Made by a program: the position numbers and the translations under genes
Shown here: in pieces, positions 17,421 to 25,512 of the stretch
Layout of the letters: each line of letters opens with the position of its first letter
Position numbering within the stretch: position 1 is the first letter of the stretch
The notes under the pieces: model-generated
What the model saw: the letters and a program-made list of their open reading frames with translations, nothing else
Databases searched by the model: none
What the model was told of the DNA's origin: nothing
Assembly: GCF_003667505.1 (NCBI RefSeq)
Contig: NZ_RCVJ01000054.1
Span: 1-64,000, forward strand
DNA from: Micromonospora sp. BL4
Lineage (GTDB): Bacteria; Actinomycetota; Actinomycetes; Mycobacteriales; Micromonosporaceae
Length of the DNA: 64,000 nt
Direction of reading: 5' to 3'

Positions 17421-18404
17421 TCAGACGGTGATGACGACCTTCGCCCGCGCGTGTTCACCTTCGAGGTATCGCATGGCCCGGGGCACCTCGTGGAGTGGAT
17501 AGGTCCGGTCGATGACCGGGGTGAGGCGGCCGGTTTCCGCGTGGGCGCGAAGCGTGTCGAGGTGCTGCCGGCCCGGCGCCGCCGCAAGGATGACGATGCG
17601 GTGCCGGACGAAGGGCGCCAGCAGCCGCCCGCGCACGATGAGCCCCATCGGTCCGACGAGGCTGCCGCCGCGGTACACGCCGCCGCCGGAGAGCACCAGC
17701 GTCCCGGTCGGAGTCAGCACCCGCCGGAGTGCGGTGAGTGAGCGGTTGCCGACCAGGTCGAACACGACGTCGTAGCGGCGGGTGTCGCGGGCGAAGTCGT
17801 CCCGGGTGTAGTCGACGATGTGGTCGGCGCCAAGGGAACGGACCAGATCGACGTTGCGGGTGCTGCACACGCCGGTCACGGTCGCCCCCAGCGCCTTGGC
17901 CAGTTGGACCGCCAGGGTGCCGACGCCACCGGAGGCGCCGTTGATGAGGACGCGGTGGCCGGGCGCGACCTGCCCGACCTCGCACAGTCCCATGAGCGCG
18001 GTGATGCCGGCCAGCGGCAGGGCGGCCGCCTGTTGCGGCGTCAGGTTCGCCGGCTGCGCCGCGACCAGAGCCTCGGGCACGCACACGTACTCCGCGAACG
18101 CGCCGTTGGCGTCGCCGAGGTCGCCGAAGACGGCGTCGCCCGGGCGCACCTGTCGAACGTGGGCGCCGACGGCCTCGACCCGGCCGGCGAAGTCCCGGCC
18201 ACGGACGCGCGCCCGGGGCCTTGACCGGCCCATTGCCAACCGCGCCATCCGTGGATCGCCACGCATCACATGCCAGTCGTACGCGTTGAGCGCGGCGGCC
18301 TCCACCCGCACGAGCACTTCGTGGGCGGCGGGCACCGGCGGATCCACGTCCGCGAGCGTGAGTGTCTCCGGCGGGCCGTAGCGGTCCTGAACGATCGCCT
18401 TCAT
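17421..18404 (-). CDS. Zinc-independent alcohol dehydrogenase/quinone oxidoreductase (MDR)
   Basis: NAD(P)-dependent medium-chain reductase of 327 residues. The N-terminal GroES-like domain (PAAHEVLVRVEAAALNAYDW) is followed by the Rossmann fold with INGASGGVGTLAVQLAKALG near 150 and a QOR-type C-terminus. The structural zinc cysteines of classical alcohol dehydrogenases are absent, so it groups with quinone oxidoreductase-like enzymes that reduce enones or quinones. Divergent from a TetR regulator; two near-identical palindromes overlap its promoter, so it is almost certainly the regulator's target. Confidence 0.92.
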   Translation of the reverse strand: MKAIVQDRYGPPETLTLADVDPPVPAAHEVLVRVEAAALNAYDWHVMRGDPRMARLAMGRSRPRARVRGRDFAGRVEAVGAHVRQVRPGDAVFGDLGDANGAFAEYVCVPEALVAAQPANLTPQQAAALPLAGITALMGLCEVGQVAPGHRVLINGASGGVGTLAVQLAKALGATVTGVCSTRNVDLVRSLGADHIVDYTRDDFARDTRRYDVVFDLVGNRSLTALRRVLTPTGTLVLSGGGVYRGGSLVGPMGLIVRGRLLAPFVRHRIVILAAAPGRQHLDTLRAHAETGRLTPVIDRTYPLHEVPRAMRYLEGEHARAKVVITV

Positions 18405-18420
18405 CCTTCACCCCTCCCCC

Positions 18421-18437
18421 GGTGTACGGCGTACACC
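18421..18437. promoter_or_regulatory. TetR operator O1, perfect 17-bp palindrome
   Basis: GGTGTACGGCGTACACC, 8-bp arms around one central base. It lies just downstream of the predicted dehydrogenase transcription start, 17 bases upstream of its start codon, where a bound repressor would act as a roadblock. Confidence 0.8.
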
Positions 18438-18448
18438 CTGTGGAACAG

Positions 18449-18477
18449 AAGGTAGGCGTACGCCGTACACCTGTCAA
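18449..18477 (-). promoter_or_regulatory. Dehydrogenase promoter with TetR operator O2 in the spacer
   Basis: On the minus strand TTGACA (18477-18472) and TACCTT (18454-18449) are separated by exactly 17 bases. That spacer is a second copy of the TetR palindrome (18455-18471, one arm imperfect: GGCGTACGCCGTACACC). Centres of the two operators are 34 bp apart, about three helical turns. Occupation of the spacer would block polymerase. Confidence 0.8.
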
Positions 18478-18519
18478 GAGGTTTATGGTTCATTCGGCCG
18501 CCGAATGATGAGGAGCGAG

Positions 18520-19236
18520 ATGGCTGAGCAGGCTGAGACGCTGCGCCGGGCGCCGCTGAGCAGGGAACGCGTCCTGCACGCCGCCGTCGCGCTCGCCGAC
18601 GGGACCGGGATCGAGTCCCTCAGCATGCGCAACCTCGCTCAGGACCTGGGCGTCGTGCCGATGGCCCTCTACAAGCACGTCGCCAACAAGGACGAACTGC
18701 TCGACGGCATGATCGACGTGGTCGTCGGCGAGATCGATCCGCCCGTGCCCGACGCCGACTGGAAGCACGCGGTCCGTCAGCGCATCCTCTCGGCGCGGCG
18801 GGTGCTGCAGCGCCACCCCTGGGCGCCGCTCGCGATCGAGTCGCGGAACATGGCGACGCCGGCCATCCTGGCCTACCTCGACGCGATGATCGGGACGTTC
18901 CGGGCCGGCGGTTTCTCCGTCGACCTCGCGCACCACGTGATGCACGCGATGGGCAGCCGCATCCTGGGCTTCAGCCAGGAACTGTTCGACGCCGCCCGGC
19001 AGGCCGGGCGGTCCGGCGCGACCACCCCGGACCCGCCGGCAGCCATGCCTCCCGAGGTCGCGGCCCGATTCCCGCACGTCGCGGAAATCGCCATGGCGGC
19101 GTCCCACGACGACGCGTCCGTCCTGGGGCAGGGCTGTGACGACCAGTTCGAGTTCGAGTTCGCGCTGGACCTGCTTCTGGACGGCATCGAACGGCTGCAA
19201 CAGCAGGGCTGGACGTCGGCACGCCGGCCTCGCTGA
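18520..19236 (+). CDS. TetR-family repressor
   Basis: Transcription repressor of 238 residues. Helix-turn-helix at about 18-62: RVLHAAVALADGTGIESLSM, RNLAQDLGVVPMALYKHVAN, KDELLDGM. The C-terminal ligand domain resembles the TetR_C family of tetracycline-repressor-like proteins (DLAHHVMHAMGSRILGFSQE). ATG 18520 has AGGAG four bases upstream; ATG 18505 and 18508 are in-frame alternatives without a clear ribosome site. It is divergent from the dehydrogenase, and its likely operators at 18421 and 18455 also flank its own promoter, so autoregulation is expected. Confidence 0.9.
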   Translation: MAEQAETLRRAPLSRERVLHAAVALADGTGIESLSMRNLAQDLGVVPMALYKHVANKDELLDGMIDVVVGEIDPPVPDADWKHAVRQRILSARRVLQRHPWAPLAIESRNMATPAILAYLDAMIGTFRAGGFSVDLAHHVMHAMGSRILGFSQELFDAARQAGRSGATTPDPPAAMPPEVAARFPHVAEIAMAASHDDASVLGQGCDDQFEFEFALDLLLDGIERLQQQGWTSARRPR

Positions 19237-19302
19237 ATCACCCGAGGCGGTGACCGCCGGACAGTCAGTGGTCGTGTACGTCCCCGGTCAGGTCGGCGAT
19301 GG

Positions 19303-20037
19303 TCACCGGCTTCGCTGACCCGCACCGCCGGCAGCCGGCCCCCGGACGTGGAACTCGTTGCCGTCCGGATCTGCCAGCGTGACCGCGCCGGGCTCATCGA
19401 TCTCGAGCCGAGTGGCACCGAGAGAGACAAGCTCGTCCACCGCCGCCTGCTGGTCGCCGGGGGCCGGGATGAGCTCGAAGCGCTGCCGGTTCGGCTCCGT
19501 CTTCGGGGCCACGGGTGGGCCTCCCCAGGCGACCTTGGTGCCGCCGCGCGGTGACTGGATCGCGGTCTCCTCGTCCTGGTCCCACACCAGCGGCCAGCCC
19601 AGCGCCTCGCTCCAGAACAGGCCGACTTCCCGGGTGCCGTCACAGGCGAGCTCACCGAGCGGGCCGCACCCGGCGAGGTAGGCGTTGCCGTGCTCGATCA
19701 CGCAGAACGCGTAGCCCGCGGGGTCGGCCAGGACGACGTGCTCCTCCTCAGGTCGCTGCCCGACGTCGAGGTGGCGGCCACCAAGCCTCAGCGCCATCGC
19801 CACCGTGTGCTGCTGCTGGTGAGGATCGGCGCTGGTCAGGTGCAGGTGCATGCGGTCCGCCCCGAGTTGGCCCCCGCGACCCGGAACGAACCGAAGGCCC
19901 AGCTGGGTGTCATCGCCCGGCAGGAACGCACCGAGGGCGTCCTCGATGACCTCGCGGCCGAGCAGAGCGGCCCAGAACTGCGCCGGACGAGCGGGATCTT
20001 GCGCCTCGACGGTCACTGCCAGCAGTCGCGGATGCAT
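19303..20037 (-). CDS. Two-domain VOC (glyoxalase-like) protein
   Basis: 244 residues made of two vicinal-oxygen-chelate modules. Module 1: LLAVTVEAQDPARPAQFWAA to DPAGYAFCVIE. Module 2: FWSEALGWPLVWDQD to LADPDGNEFHVRG. Both have the DPxGxxFxV ending of the glyoxalase/dioxygenase superfamily. Enzymatic activity or a small-molecule binding role is possible; substrate unknown. ATG 20037. Confidence 0.85.
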   Translation of the reverse strand: MHPRLLAVTVEAQDPARPAQFWAALLGREVIEDALGAFLPGDDTQLGLRFVPGRGGQLGADRMHLHLTSADPHQQQHTVAMALRLGGRHLDVGQRPEEEHVVLADPAGYAFCVIEHGNAYLAGCGPLGELACDGTREVGLFWSEALGWPLVWDQDEETAIQSPRGGTKVAWGGPPVAPKTEPNRQRFELIPAPGDQQAAVDELVSLGATRLEIDEPGAVTLADPDGNEFHVRGPAAGGAGQRSR

Positions 20038-20127
20038 CAGCAGACAGTAGGCACCGCCCCGGAAGGCAACAAGGCATTAACGAGTTGGCGCAGCTACCAG
20101 CGGGTCTCCGGGCTTCTACCGGATGCC

Positions 20128-20571
20128 TCAGTCGCTGGCGGGTCCGGCAGCCTCGACGATCGAGACGGGAGTGCCAAGTTCGACGGTACGGGAGACGGTG
20201 CACAGTCGTTCGTGGGACTGCTGCAACGAGCGGGGTAGCGCCTCACGCGCCCGGTCGCCGTCCGCGCCCGCCGGGAACGTCACGGCGAACTCGACCCTGA
20301 TGTTCTGCATCCGATTTCCTCCGGCCTCGTCCCGGATCTTGTCGCCGGTGACGGCTACGGAGAACTGGGTCGGCTCGGCGCGGCGGCTGGTGATGTGGTC
20401 GACGTCTACCGCGGTGCAGCCGGCGATGGCAGCCAGAAGCAGTTCCACCGGCGTAAAGCTGGCGTCCGCTCCCGCGCCCATCGGCAACGACCCACCACGG
20501 ACATTTCGCGCGACGTAGTTGCCAACGCTGGTGCGCTCGATCTCCACCGAGCGGAAGGTGTCGTCACTCAT
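20128..20571 (-). CDS. OsmC-family peroxidase
   Basis: 147-residue OsmC-like thiol peroxidase. The two reactive cysteines lie in AAIAGCTAVDVD and HERLCTVSRTVELGTPV, the expected family positions. Such proteins reduce organic hydroperoxides in the cytosol. Same strand as the VOC genes on both sides, with gaps of about 100 bases, so co-transcription is possible. Confidence 0.9.
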   Translation of the reverse strand: MSDDTFRSVEIERTSVGNYVARNVRGGSLPMGAGADASFTPVELLLAAIAGCTAVDVDHITSRRAEPTQFSVAVTGDKIRDEAGGNRMQNIRVEFAVTFPAGADGDRAREALPRSLQQSHERLCTVSRTVELGTPVSIVEAAGPASD

Positions 20572-20673
20572 GACAGGAAACTACCGAAGTCACCTGGTCC
20601 CCCGAGCCACCGGTCGGGACTGTCGGCCATCCTGTGGCGCCTGCCACCAGCGTCACCGCATCCCCTGGGGGAC

Positions 20674-21072
20674 TCAGACGTCGGCTTCGAGGGCGAAGGT
20701 GTTGCCGTCCGGATCCTGGAACCACGCGATGCGTCCACCGCCGGCCCGAGCAGTGATTCCCTTGGCGTCGTGTTCGAACTGGGGGTAGCGGACGAACTCG
20801 ACGCCGGACGAGGAGAGCTCGTCGACGATCTGGTCGATGTCGTCGACGTACCACGTCGCCAGTGTCGCCGAGGTCGTCCCGGCCGTGACCGACTGGTACA
20901 CATTCAGCGCCGGTCCGCCACCAGAACCGTAGACGCGGCTGCCGTCGGCGATGGTGGCGCTGGGGCCGGACCGCAGCGCCTGTAGGCGCAGTTTGCCTTC
21001 ATAGAACGCGACCGCCTCTCGTATGTCGGACACGGCGATCGAAGCTCTGAGGTGATACGTGCTCAAGGGCAT
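20674..21072 (-). CDS. Single-domain VOC protein
   Basis: 132-residue glyoxalase/bleomycin-resistance-like protein. STYHLRASIAVSDIREAVAF opens the fold and IAWFQDPDGNTFALE closes it. Start at ATG 21072, where the conserved core begins; a GTG at 21087 is possible. Substrate unknown. Confidence 0.85.
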   Translation of the reverse strand: MPLSTYHLRASIAVSDIREAVAFYEGKLRLQALRSGPSATIADGSRVYGSGGGPALNVYQSVTAGTTSATLATWYVDDIDQIVDELSSSGVEFVRYPQFEHDAKGITARAGGGRIAWFQDPDGNTFALEADV

Positions 21073-21103
21073 GAACCACCGTGCCACACGGGAGCAGTGA
21101 GCC

Positions 21104-21123
21104 GCTCCCTCTTCCGAGGGAGC
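21104..21123. terminator. Hairpin GCTCCCTC-TTCC-GAGGGAGC
   Basis: Perfect 8-bp stem with a four-base loop, 31 bases upstream of the VOC start codon and downstream of the SGNH hydrolase gene on the same strand. It probably forms part of a double terminator with the hairpin at 21151. Confidence 0.5.
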
Positions 21124-21150
21124 CTCGTCGAAGGCACTGGCGGTGAATCG

Positions 21151-21175
21151 GGCCCCGCCGCTGCGCGACGGGGCC
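21151..21175 (-). terminator. Hairpin terminator after SGNH hydrolase
   Basis: GGCCCCGCCG-CTGCG-CGACGGGGCC: 10-bp stem with one wobble pair, 23 bases beyond the hydrolase stop on the minus strand. Confidence 0.6.
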
Positions 21176-21198
21176 GACTCAACCGAACGCGGGCCCGG

Positions 21199-22092
21199 TC
21201 AGCTGTTCAGCATCGCGAGCAGCGCGCTGGCCATGCCCTGCTCGCCCCGGGCGTTCGGGTGGAACGGGGCGGCCGAATTCTGCGGCACCAGGCCTTCGAC
21301 CCACCGCGTGCCACTGCCCTTGCACGCGTCGCGGCCGATCGACGGGGTGTAGACGTCGGCGTAGGTGGCGCCGTTCGCCGTCGCGGCGCTGGCCAGCATC
21401 GCGTTGAGCGACTTCGCGATGCCGCGCAGGTACGGCACGTCCTGGTAGGCGATCGGGACGACGGGCCAGCAGCCGTATCCGGTGTCCGGCAGGATCGCCG
21501 GGTACCCGAGCACCACGACCCGCGCGCTCGGGGCGGCCTGGCGGACCGCCCGCAGGACGGCGGTCACCTTCGGCGCGGCGGCGGCGACCCGGGCCTGCAA
21601 CTGGTCGGTGCCACCGGCGGTGTACCGGTTCTTGCACGGCGATCCGAGCGGGCTGCTGAGGCTTGCCTCCGCGCAGTCGCTGATGATTCCGGAGAAGCCG
21701 ATGTCGTTGCCGCCGATCTGCACCGTCACCAGTGCCGTGTTCGACGTGACCGCGTTGAGCTGCGGTGGCACGGCGATGCCCAACTGGCCGCTGCCACCGT
21801 AGAGGATGTCGTCCGTGGTGGCGCCGGAGCAGCTCACGTCGGCGAACGACGACGAGCCGGCGGACGCGGTCACCAGCGACGGATAGTTGCGGTTGGACCG
21901 GAGGCAGTTCAGGTCGACCTGGGTGGGGATCAGCGGGCCGGCGGTGTACGAGTCGCCCAGCGCGACGTACCGGCCGGCGGGCACGGCGGCGTTGGCGGGT
22001 GTGGCGACGGTGAGCAGCACGCCGACGGTGGCCACGGCGAGTGCGGCCAACCGGGCTGCCGCCCTCAGGATCGGCAGGCGGGGACGGGTCAT
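21199..22092 (-). CDS. Secreted SGNH/GDSL esterase-lipase
   Basis: Extracellular lipase/esterase of 297 residues. Start ATG 22092 with GGGAGG four bases upstream. Signal peptide ends near TPANA-AVP. SGNH blocks: GDSYTAG (catalytic Ser, block I), GGNDIGF (block III) and HPNARG (catalytic His, block V). Several Cys pairs (LNCL...VSC; SDC...SPC; YGC...DAC) fit the three disulfides of Streptomyces-type extracellular lipases. Confidence 0.93.
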   Translation of the reverse strand: MTRPRLPILRAAARLAALAVATVGVLLTVATPANAAVPAGRYVALGDSYTAGPLIPTQVDLNCLRSNRNYPSLVTASAGSSSFADVSCSGATTDDILYGGSGQLGIAVPPQLNAVTSNTALVTVQIGGNDIGFSGIISDCAEASLSSPLGSPCKNRYTAGGTDQLQARVAAAAPKVTAVLRAVRQAAPSARVVVLGYPAILPDTGYGCWPVVPIAYQDVPYLRGIAKSLNAMLASAATANGATYADVYTPSIGRDACKGSGTRWVEGLVPQNSAAPFHPNARGEQGMASALLAMLNS

Positions 22093-22304
22093 GGCGCCTC
22101 CCAGGGGGATCACGGTGGTGGTGGTGCCGAGATCCTGTCGCCGTCAACGACAGACGTCAATATAGACAGGGCTCACTAAACGCTGCTCAGGAGTGTGGGA
22201 TTGAGGGACCCGGCGAGAATCAGCGGAAGCTGATCGCGATCTCGAACTCCCGGCGTCCGCGCGATCAGCGACGGGTACGTCGACAGCCGGCGAGCCGACC
22301 GGTC

Positions 22305-22560
22305 TCAGCCACCCATGCCGAGCTGGGGATACCGGGCGTCCGGGGCGGCGACCGCTCCGTTCGGCCGCAGGACGTCGACAGCCGCACCGAAATCGCTGTA
22401 ACGAAGGGACGCGTTCGGCACCCCGCTGGCGGCCGGGATCACGAAACTGACCAGCCGGCCCTCGGCATCCAGAGTCGCACGGAACGCAGAATAGGCGGCT
22501 TTCGCAAGGTCAGCGGCGGCTCGGCCACCCCGTTGCCAGACGAGGGTGGTCCGACGCACT
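22305..22560 (-). pseudogene. Fragment of an LppX/LprG-like lipoprotein C-terminus
   Basis: A short open frame ends with LRYSDFGAAVDVLRPNGAVA, preceded by LDAEGRLVSFVIPAASG. These match the last strands of actinobacterial LppX/LprAFG-type lipoproteins (pattern: xYSxFGxPVxVxxP). No signal peptide, lipobox or N-terminal body can be found upstream; instead the stretch meets the start of the divergent gene at 22604. It looks like the 3' remnant of a deleted gene. Identified by eye only. Confidence 0.4.
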
Positions 22561-22603
22561 AGCATTGCCGCGGTCCGGGACGGCTCTGCTGAAACGAGGC
22601 AAA

Positions 22604-23317
22604 ATGCGTTGGCTGCGGCGATTGCTGGGCGGCGGGCGGGTCCAGCTCGATCCCGCACGGCAGCAGGCGCTGCTGCGGGATGTCCAGCAGCGGTACGGCG
22701 CCCACGCGCGGATCGGATTTCCCGAGCAGGTCGAGGCGATCACCGCATTGCTGGACAGCGACGACGGCCTGGTGGTGGCGGCTCGCATCGTGAGCCAGGT
22801 CGCCGACGAGGCCTACGCCGACCTGCAGGCCCAGGCTCAGGAGTTTCACCGCCGGACGGGCCGGCGGCTCCTGGTGCACCGCCGGAACTACCGGCCGCTG
22901 TGGAGGGAAGCCGGCGGGGCCCTGCGGTGGCCGCTGTTCGCGCTGCCGTGCGGCTTCCACCCGTACGCTCAGGTGGCCGCCGCCGTCACGGTGGTCGGCG
23001 ACCGGGCGCGTCGGCTCGACCGGGTGACCGACCCGAACCCGCTCCTGACCCGCGTGTTCGAGGTGCTCGACCTCACCACCGCCGGCTGGGAGTACGGCCG
23101 GGTGCGGGTGGACACCGACGCCGCCGCCCTCGCGGATCGACTGATCTTGAGCGCCGGGCAGGTCCTCGCGGCCATGGACGACCCGCCCCGGCTGCCACCT
23201 CCGGTCCGCGAGCTGATGCGCCGCAACAACACCCTGGACGTGCACGATCCGACCGGTCCCCGGGCGGTGGGTGGCATCAATCCGGGCGCGACGATGCGGG
23301 AACGTCTCCTGGTCTGA
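22604..23317 (+). CDS. Uncharacterised protein
   Basis: 237-residue soluble protein of unknown family. ATG 22604 with GAGG four bases upstream; the protein starts MRWLRRLLGGG. It has a basic N-terminus, helical segments and conserved-looking aromatic stretches (LVHRRNYRPLWREAGGALRW; GFHPYAQVAAAVTVVGDRA). No signal peptide, membrane helix or catalytic motif recognised. Convergent with the gene at 23356. Confidence 0.65.
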   Translation: MRWLRRLLGGGRVQLDPARQQALLRDVQQRYGAHARIGFPEQVEAITALLDSDDGLVVAARIVSQVADEAYADLQAQAQEFHRRTGRRLLVHRRNYRPLWREAGGALRWPLFALPCGFHPYAQVAAAVTVVGDRARRLDRVTDPNPLLTRVFEVLDLTTAGWEYGRVRVDTDAAALADRLILSAGQVLAAMDDPPRLPPPVRELMRRNNTLDVHDPTGPRAVGGINPGATMRERLLV

Positions 23318-23355
23318 GGGACACCGCGCCGGGACGGGTCGAGCAACCGCGAGTC

Positions 23356-23715
23356 CTACCGCAGCCACCGCAGTGCGGCGTCGGCAGTGTCCTCGGGGGT
23401 GCTGTTGAACGCGATGGCCGCGCCGGGAGCATGCTGCCGAACAAGGTTGACCACCTTCTCGAAGAGCTCCAGGAGCGGCTCATGCTTGCGGATCCCGCCC
23501 CCGATCACCACGCACGCGTAGTCCTTCCGGGTCAGCGCCTCGACGATCGCGCCCTCGGCGTCCTCGTCGGGGGCCACCAGGCACAGGTCGGCCTCGATTC
23601 CATGATCGGCGAAACGGGCCTGGCCACGTGCGATGGCCGATACGACCGGCTCCGGATCCCAGCCCGGGATCCGGACGGGATCGAGACCGACAACGAGCAC
23701 GCGTCCCAGTGCCAT
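23356..23715 (-). CDS. Uncharacterised small conserved-looking protein
   Basis: 119 residues. It begins MALGRVLVVGLDPVRIPGWD and contains DYACVVIGGGIRKHEPLLEL and a C-terminal NLVRQHAPGAAIAFNSTPED segment, giving an alternating beta/alpha pattern like a small Rossmann-type domain. I recall similar small hypothetical proteins in many bacteria but no function. It follows the sigma-partner gene by ten bases on the same strand and may be the third gene of that operon. Confidence 0.65.
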   Translation of the reverse strand: MALGRVLVVGLDPVRIPGWDPEPVVSAIARGQARFADHGIEADLCLVAPDEDAEGAIVEALTRKDYACVVIGGGIRKHEPLLELFEKVVNLVRQHAPGAAIAFNSTPEDTADAALRWLR

Positions 23716-23725
23716 GCACCCTCCC

Positions 23726-24895
23726 TCAGCGGTGGCAACGCCACACCAGCGGCCGGTACACCTGCTTCTCGTAGACGGCGCCGACCACGGTCAGACCGTC
23801 GTCGCTGATCCCGTTGGCCGTGTACGTGCCCGCCTCGGTCGCCCGGACCTCGGGCCGGCCCGGCAACCGGCGGGACGTGCCGTCCGGGGCGACGATCAGC
23901 GGCGCGCCGTCGCCGACCAGCAGGTCGCCGTTGCCGGCGATCCCGCTCGTCCCCGGAAACGGCAGCAGGCTCACCGCCCCGGTCGTGAGATTCCAACGTA
24001 CCGGCAGCATCCGCACCGCGCCGCCCTCCTTGGGGCCGGGAACGCTGCCGACCGCCCATTCGCCGCGCGCCGAGTCGATCGAGGCGCGCGGGTAGCCGTC
24101 GGGCACCGTGAGCGCCGTCCCGGTGCCCTGTGGCGTCCACCGGTAGGGCAGTTGGCCCATCGCGCCGACGACCGTGCCGTCCTCGGTGATCCCGGTCGCG
24201 GCGGAGCCCGGCCGGCCGATCAGCCGGTACTCCTGCGGGCGGTCCGCCGACCACAGGACGGCGTGGTGCGAGTCGCCGGCTCCGCTGGCCGTACCGGCGA
24301 TGTCGCCCCGGCCGTTGACCGCGTGCACGAGGACCGCGTGGTAGCCGGGCGGTGTGGCCAGCGAACGCAGCCTCCCGTCCCGGTAGACCCAGCCGGTGCC
24401 GTCGCCATCGGTGCCGACCACGTCGCCGCCGGCGTTGACCGCGGCCGCGTGCCGCGCGCCGGTAGGCAGGACGGCTGCCCGCCCGTCGGTCCAGAGCACG
24501 ACCCGCCCGTCCTCCTGCCCGCTGCCGATGTCGCCGACGATGTACCGCCCGGTGGGGTCGACGCTGTTCGCCACGGCGACCGGACCGCCGATGGGCCGCG
24601 GCAACCACGACGCCGCGCAGGTGACCGGGGAGCCCTGGGTTGCCGACGCGGTCCCGTCCGGGGACGCCGCGAGGACCGGCGGTGCCGGAGCCGGCCGGCT
24701 GGCGGGCCGGTCGAGCTGGACGGCGCCCACGGCGCCGAGCCCGGCCAGGACCGTCACCGCGGCGATCCCGCCGACGCGGCGGCGCTGGCGGCGACGCCGG
24801 CCGTCGCGGATCGCGCGGCCCACGTCGACCCGCGGCGCCGGAACCGGCGCCGATCGCAGCAGTGCCGCGATTCGTTGGTCGTCCAACGTGGTCAT
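23726..24895 (-). CDS. Membrane-anchored beta-propeller-like protein, sigma partner
   Basis: 389 residues. A cytoplasmic N-terminus of about 40 residues (MTTLDDQRIAALLRSAPVPA) is followed by one membrane helix (VGGIAAVTVLAGLGAVGAV) and an extracellular domain built of repeats of the type NGRGDIAGTASG, DGTVVGAMG and DDGLTVVGAVYEK, the HAF/propeller style. ATG 24895 overlaps the sigma factor stop by four bases (ATGA), so the two are translationally coupled. By position it should act as the anti-sigma or co-sensor, although no zinc anti-sigma (HxxxCxxC) motif is present. Confidence 0.75.
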   Translation of the reverse strand: MTTLDDQRIAALLRSAPVPAPRVDVGRAIRDGRRRRQRRRVGGIAAVTVLAGLGAVGAVQLDRPASRPAPAPPVLAASPDGTASATQGSPVTCAASWLPRPIGGPVAVANSVDPTGRYIVGDIGSGQEDGRVVLWTDGRAAVLPTGARHAAAVNAGGDVVGTDGDGTGWVYRDGRLRSLATPPGYHAVLVHAVNGRGDIAGTASGAGDSHHAVLWSADRPQEYRLIGRPGSAATGITEDGTVVGAMGQLPYRWTPQGTGTALTVPDGYPRASIDSARGEWAVGSVPGPKEGGAVRMLPVRWNLTTGAVSLLPFPGTSGIAGNGDLLVGDGAPLIVAPDGTSRRLPGRPEVRATEAGTYTANGISDDGLTVVGAVYEKQVYRPLVWRCHR

Positions 24896-25407
24896 CTCGT
24901 ATTCCTCCCCGACATCTCGGTAACGTCGAGCACCTGGCGGACCGCCGCCAGCGCCCGAGCCGTCTGCGACTTCACGTTGCCTTCGGAGCAGCCCATCGCG
25001 GCGGCCGTGTCGGCCAGCGACAGGTCGCACAGGAACCGCAGGACCAGTACGGTGCGCTGGCCGCGCGGGAGGTCGGCGAGCGCGGCGACCAGGCTGTCCC
25101 GCTCGGCCAGCTCGTCGTGCGGCGTGACCGGCGGGCGCTCCGGCTCCGGCATCGACCCCAGCAGCCGGACCTTCGCCCAGCTCAACCGCTTCTCGTCGAC
25201 GAGCTTGTGGACCAGCATCCGATGTACGTACGCGTCGACGTTGTCGGCGCGGCTGACCCGGCGCCAGTTCACGTACAACGCCGTGATCGTCTGCTGCACC
25301 ACGTCGTCGGCCAGATGGGCGTCGCCGCACATCAGGAACGCGGTCCGATGCAGGGTCGGCAGTCGCGCGGAGACGTACTCCACGAACTCACGCTCGGCAT
25401 CCACCAT
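24892..25407 (-). CDS. SigE-family ECF sigma factor
   Basis: 171-residue sigma factor of the actinobacterial SigE family. Region 2: TLHRTAFLMCGDAHLADDVV then QQTITALYVNWRRV. Region 4: LPRGQRTVLVLRFLCDLSLA then DTAAAMGCSEGNVKSQTARA. ATG 25407 has GGAGGGAG upstream. Coupled to a membrane protein gene that presumably controls it. Confidence 0.92.
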   Translation of the reverse strand: MVDAEREFVEYVSARLPTLHRTAFLMCGDAHLADDVVQQTITALYVNWRRVSRADNVDAYVHRMLVHKLVDEKRLSWAKVRLLGSMPEPERPPVTPHDELAERDSLVAALADLPRGQRTVLVLRFLCDLSLADTAAAMGCSEGNVKSQTARALAAVRQVLDVTEMSGRNTR

Positions 25408-25512
25408 TCGGGGCTCCCTCCTCCGCAAGCTCGACGGGTCCGGACGACCGTCAGGTTGCGTCGACGGGAAAGTTCGGCGGAAGGCCAGATCAGCCGTGGC
25501 CGAAACGCGTGC

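Noticed and set aside
19245..19312. CGGTGACC ... GGTCACCG inverted arms between tetR and the VOC gene
   Set aside because: Arms are more than 40 bases apart and part of one lies close to the coding end; no terminator or operator can be supported.
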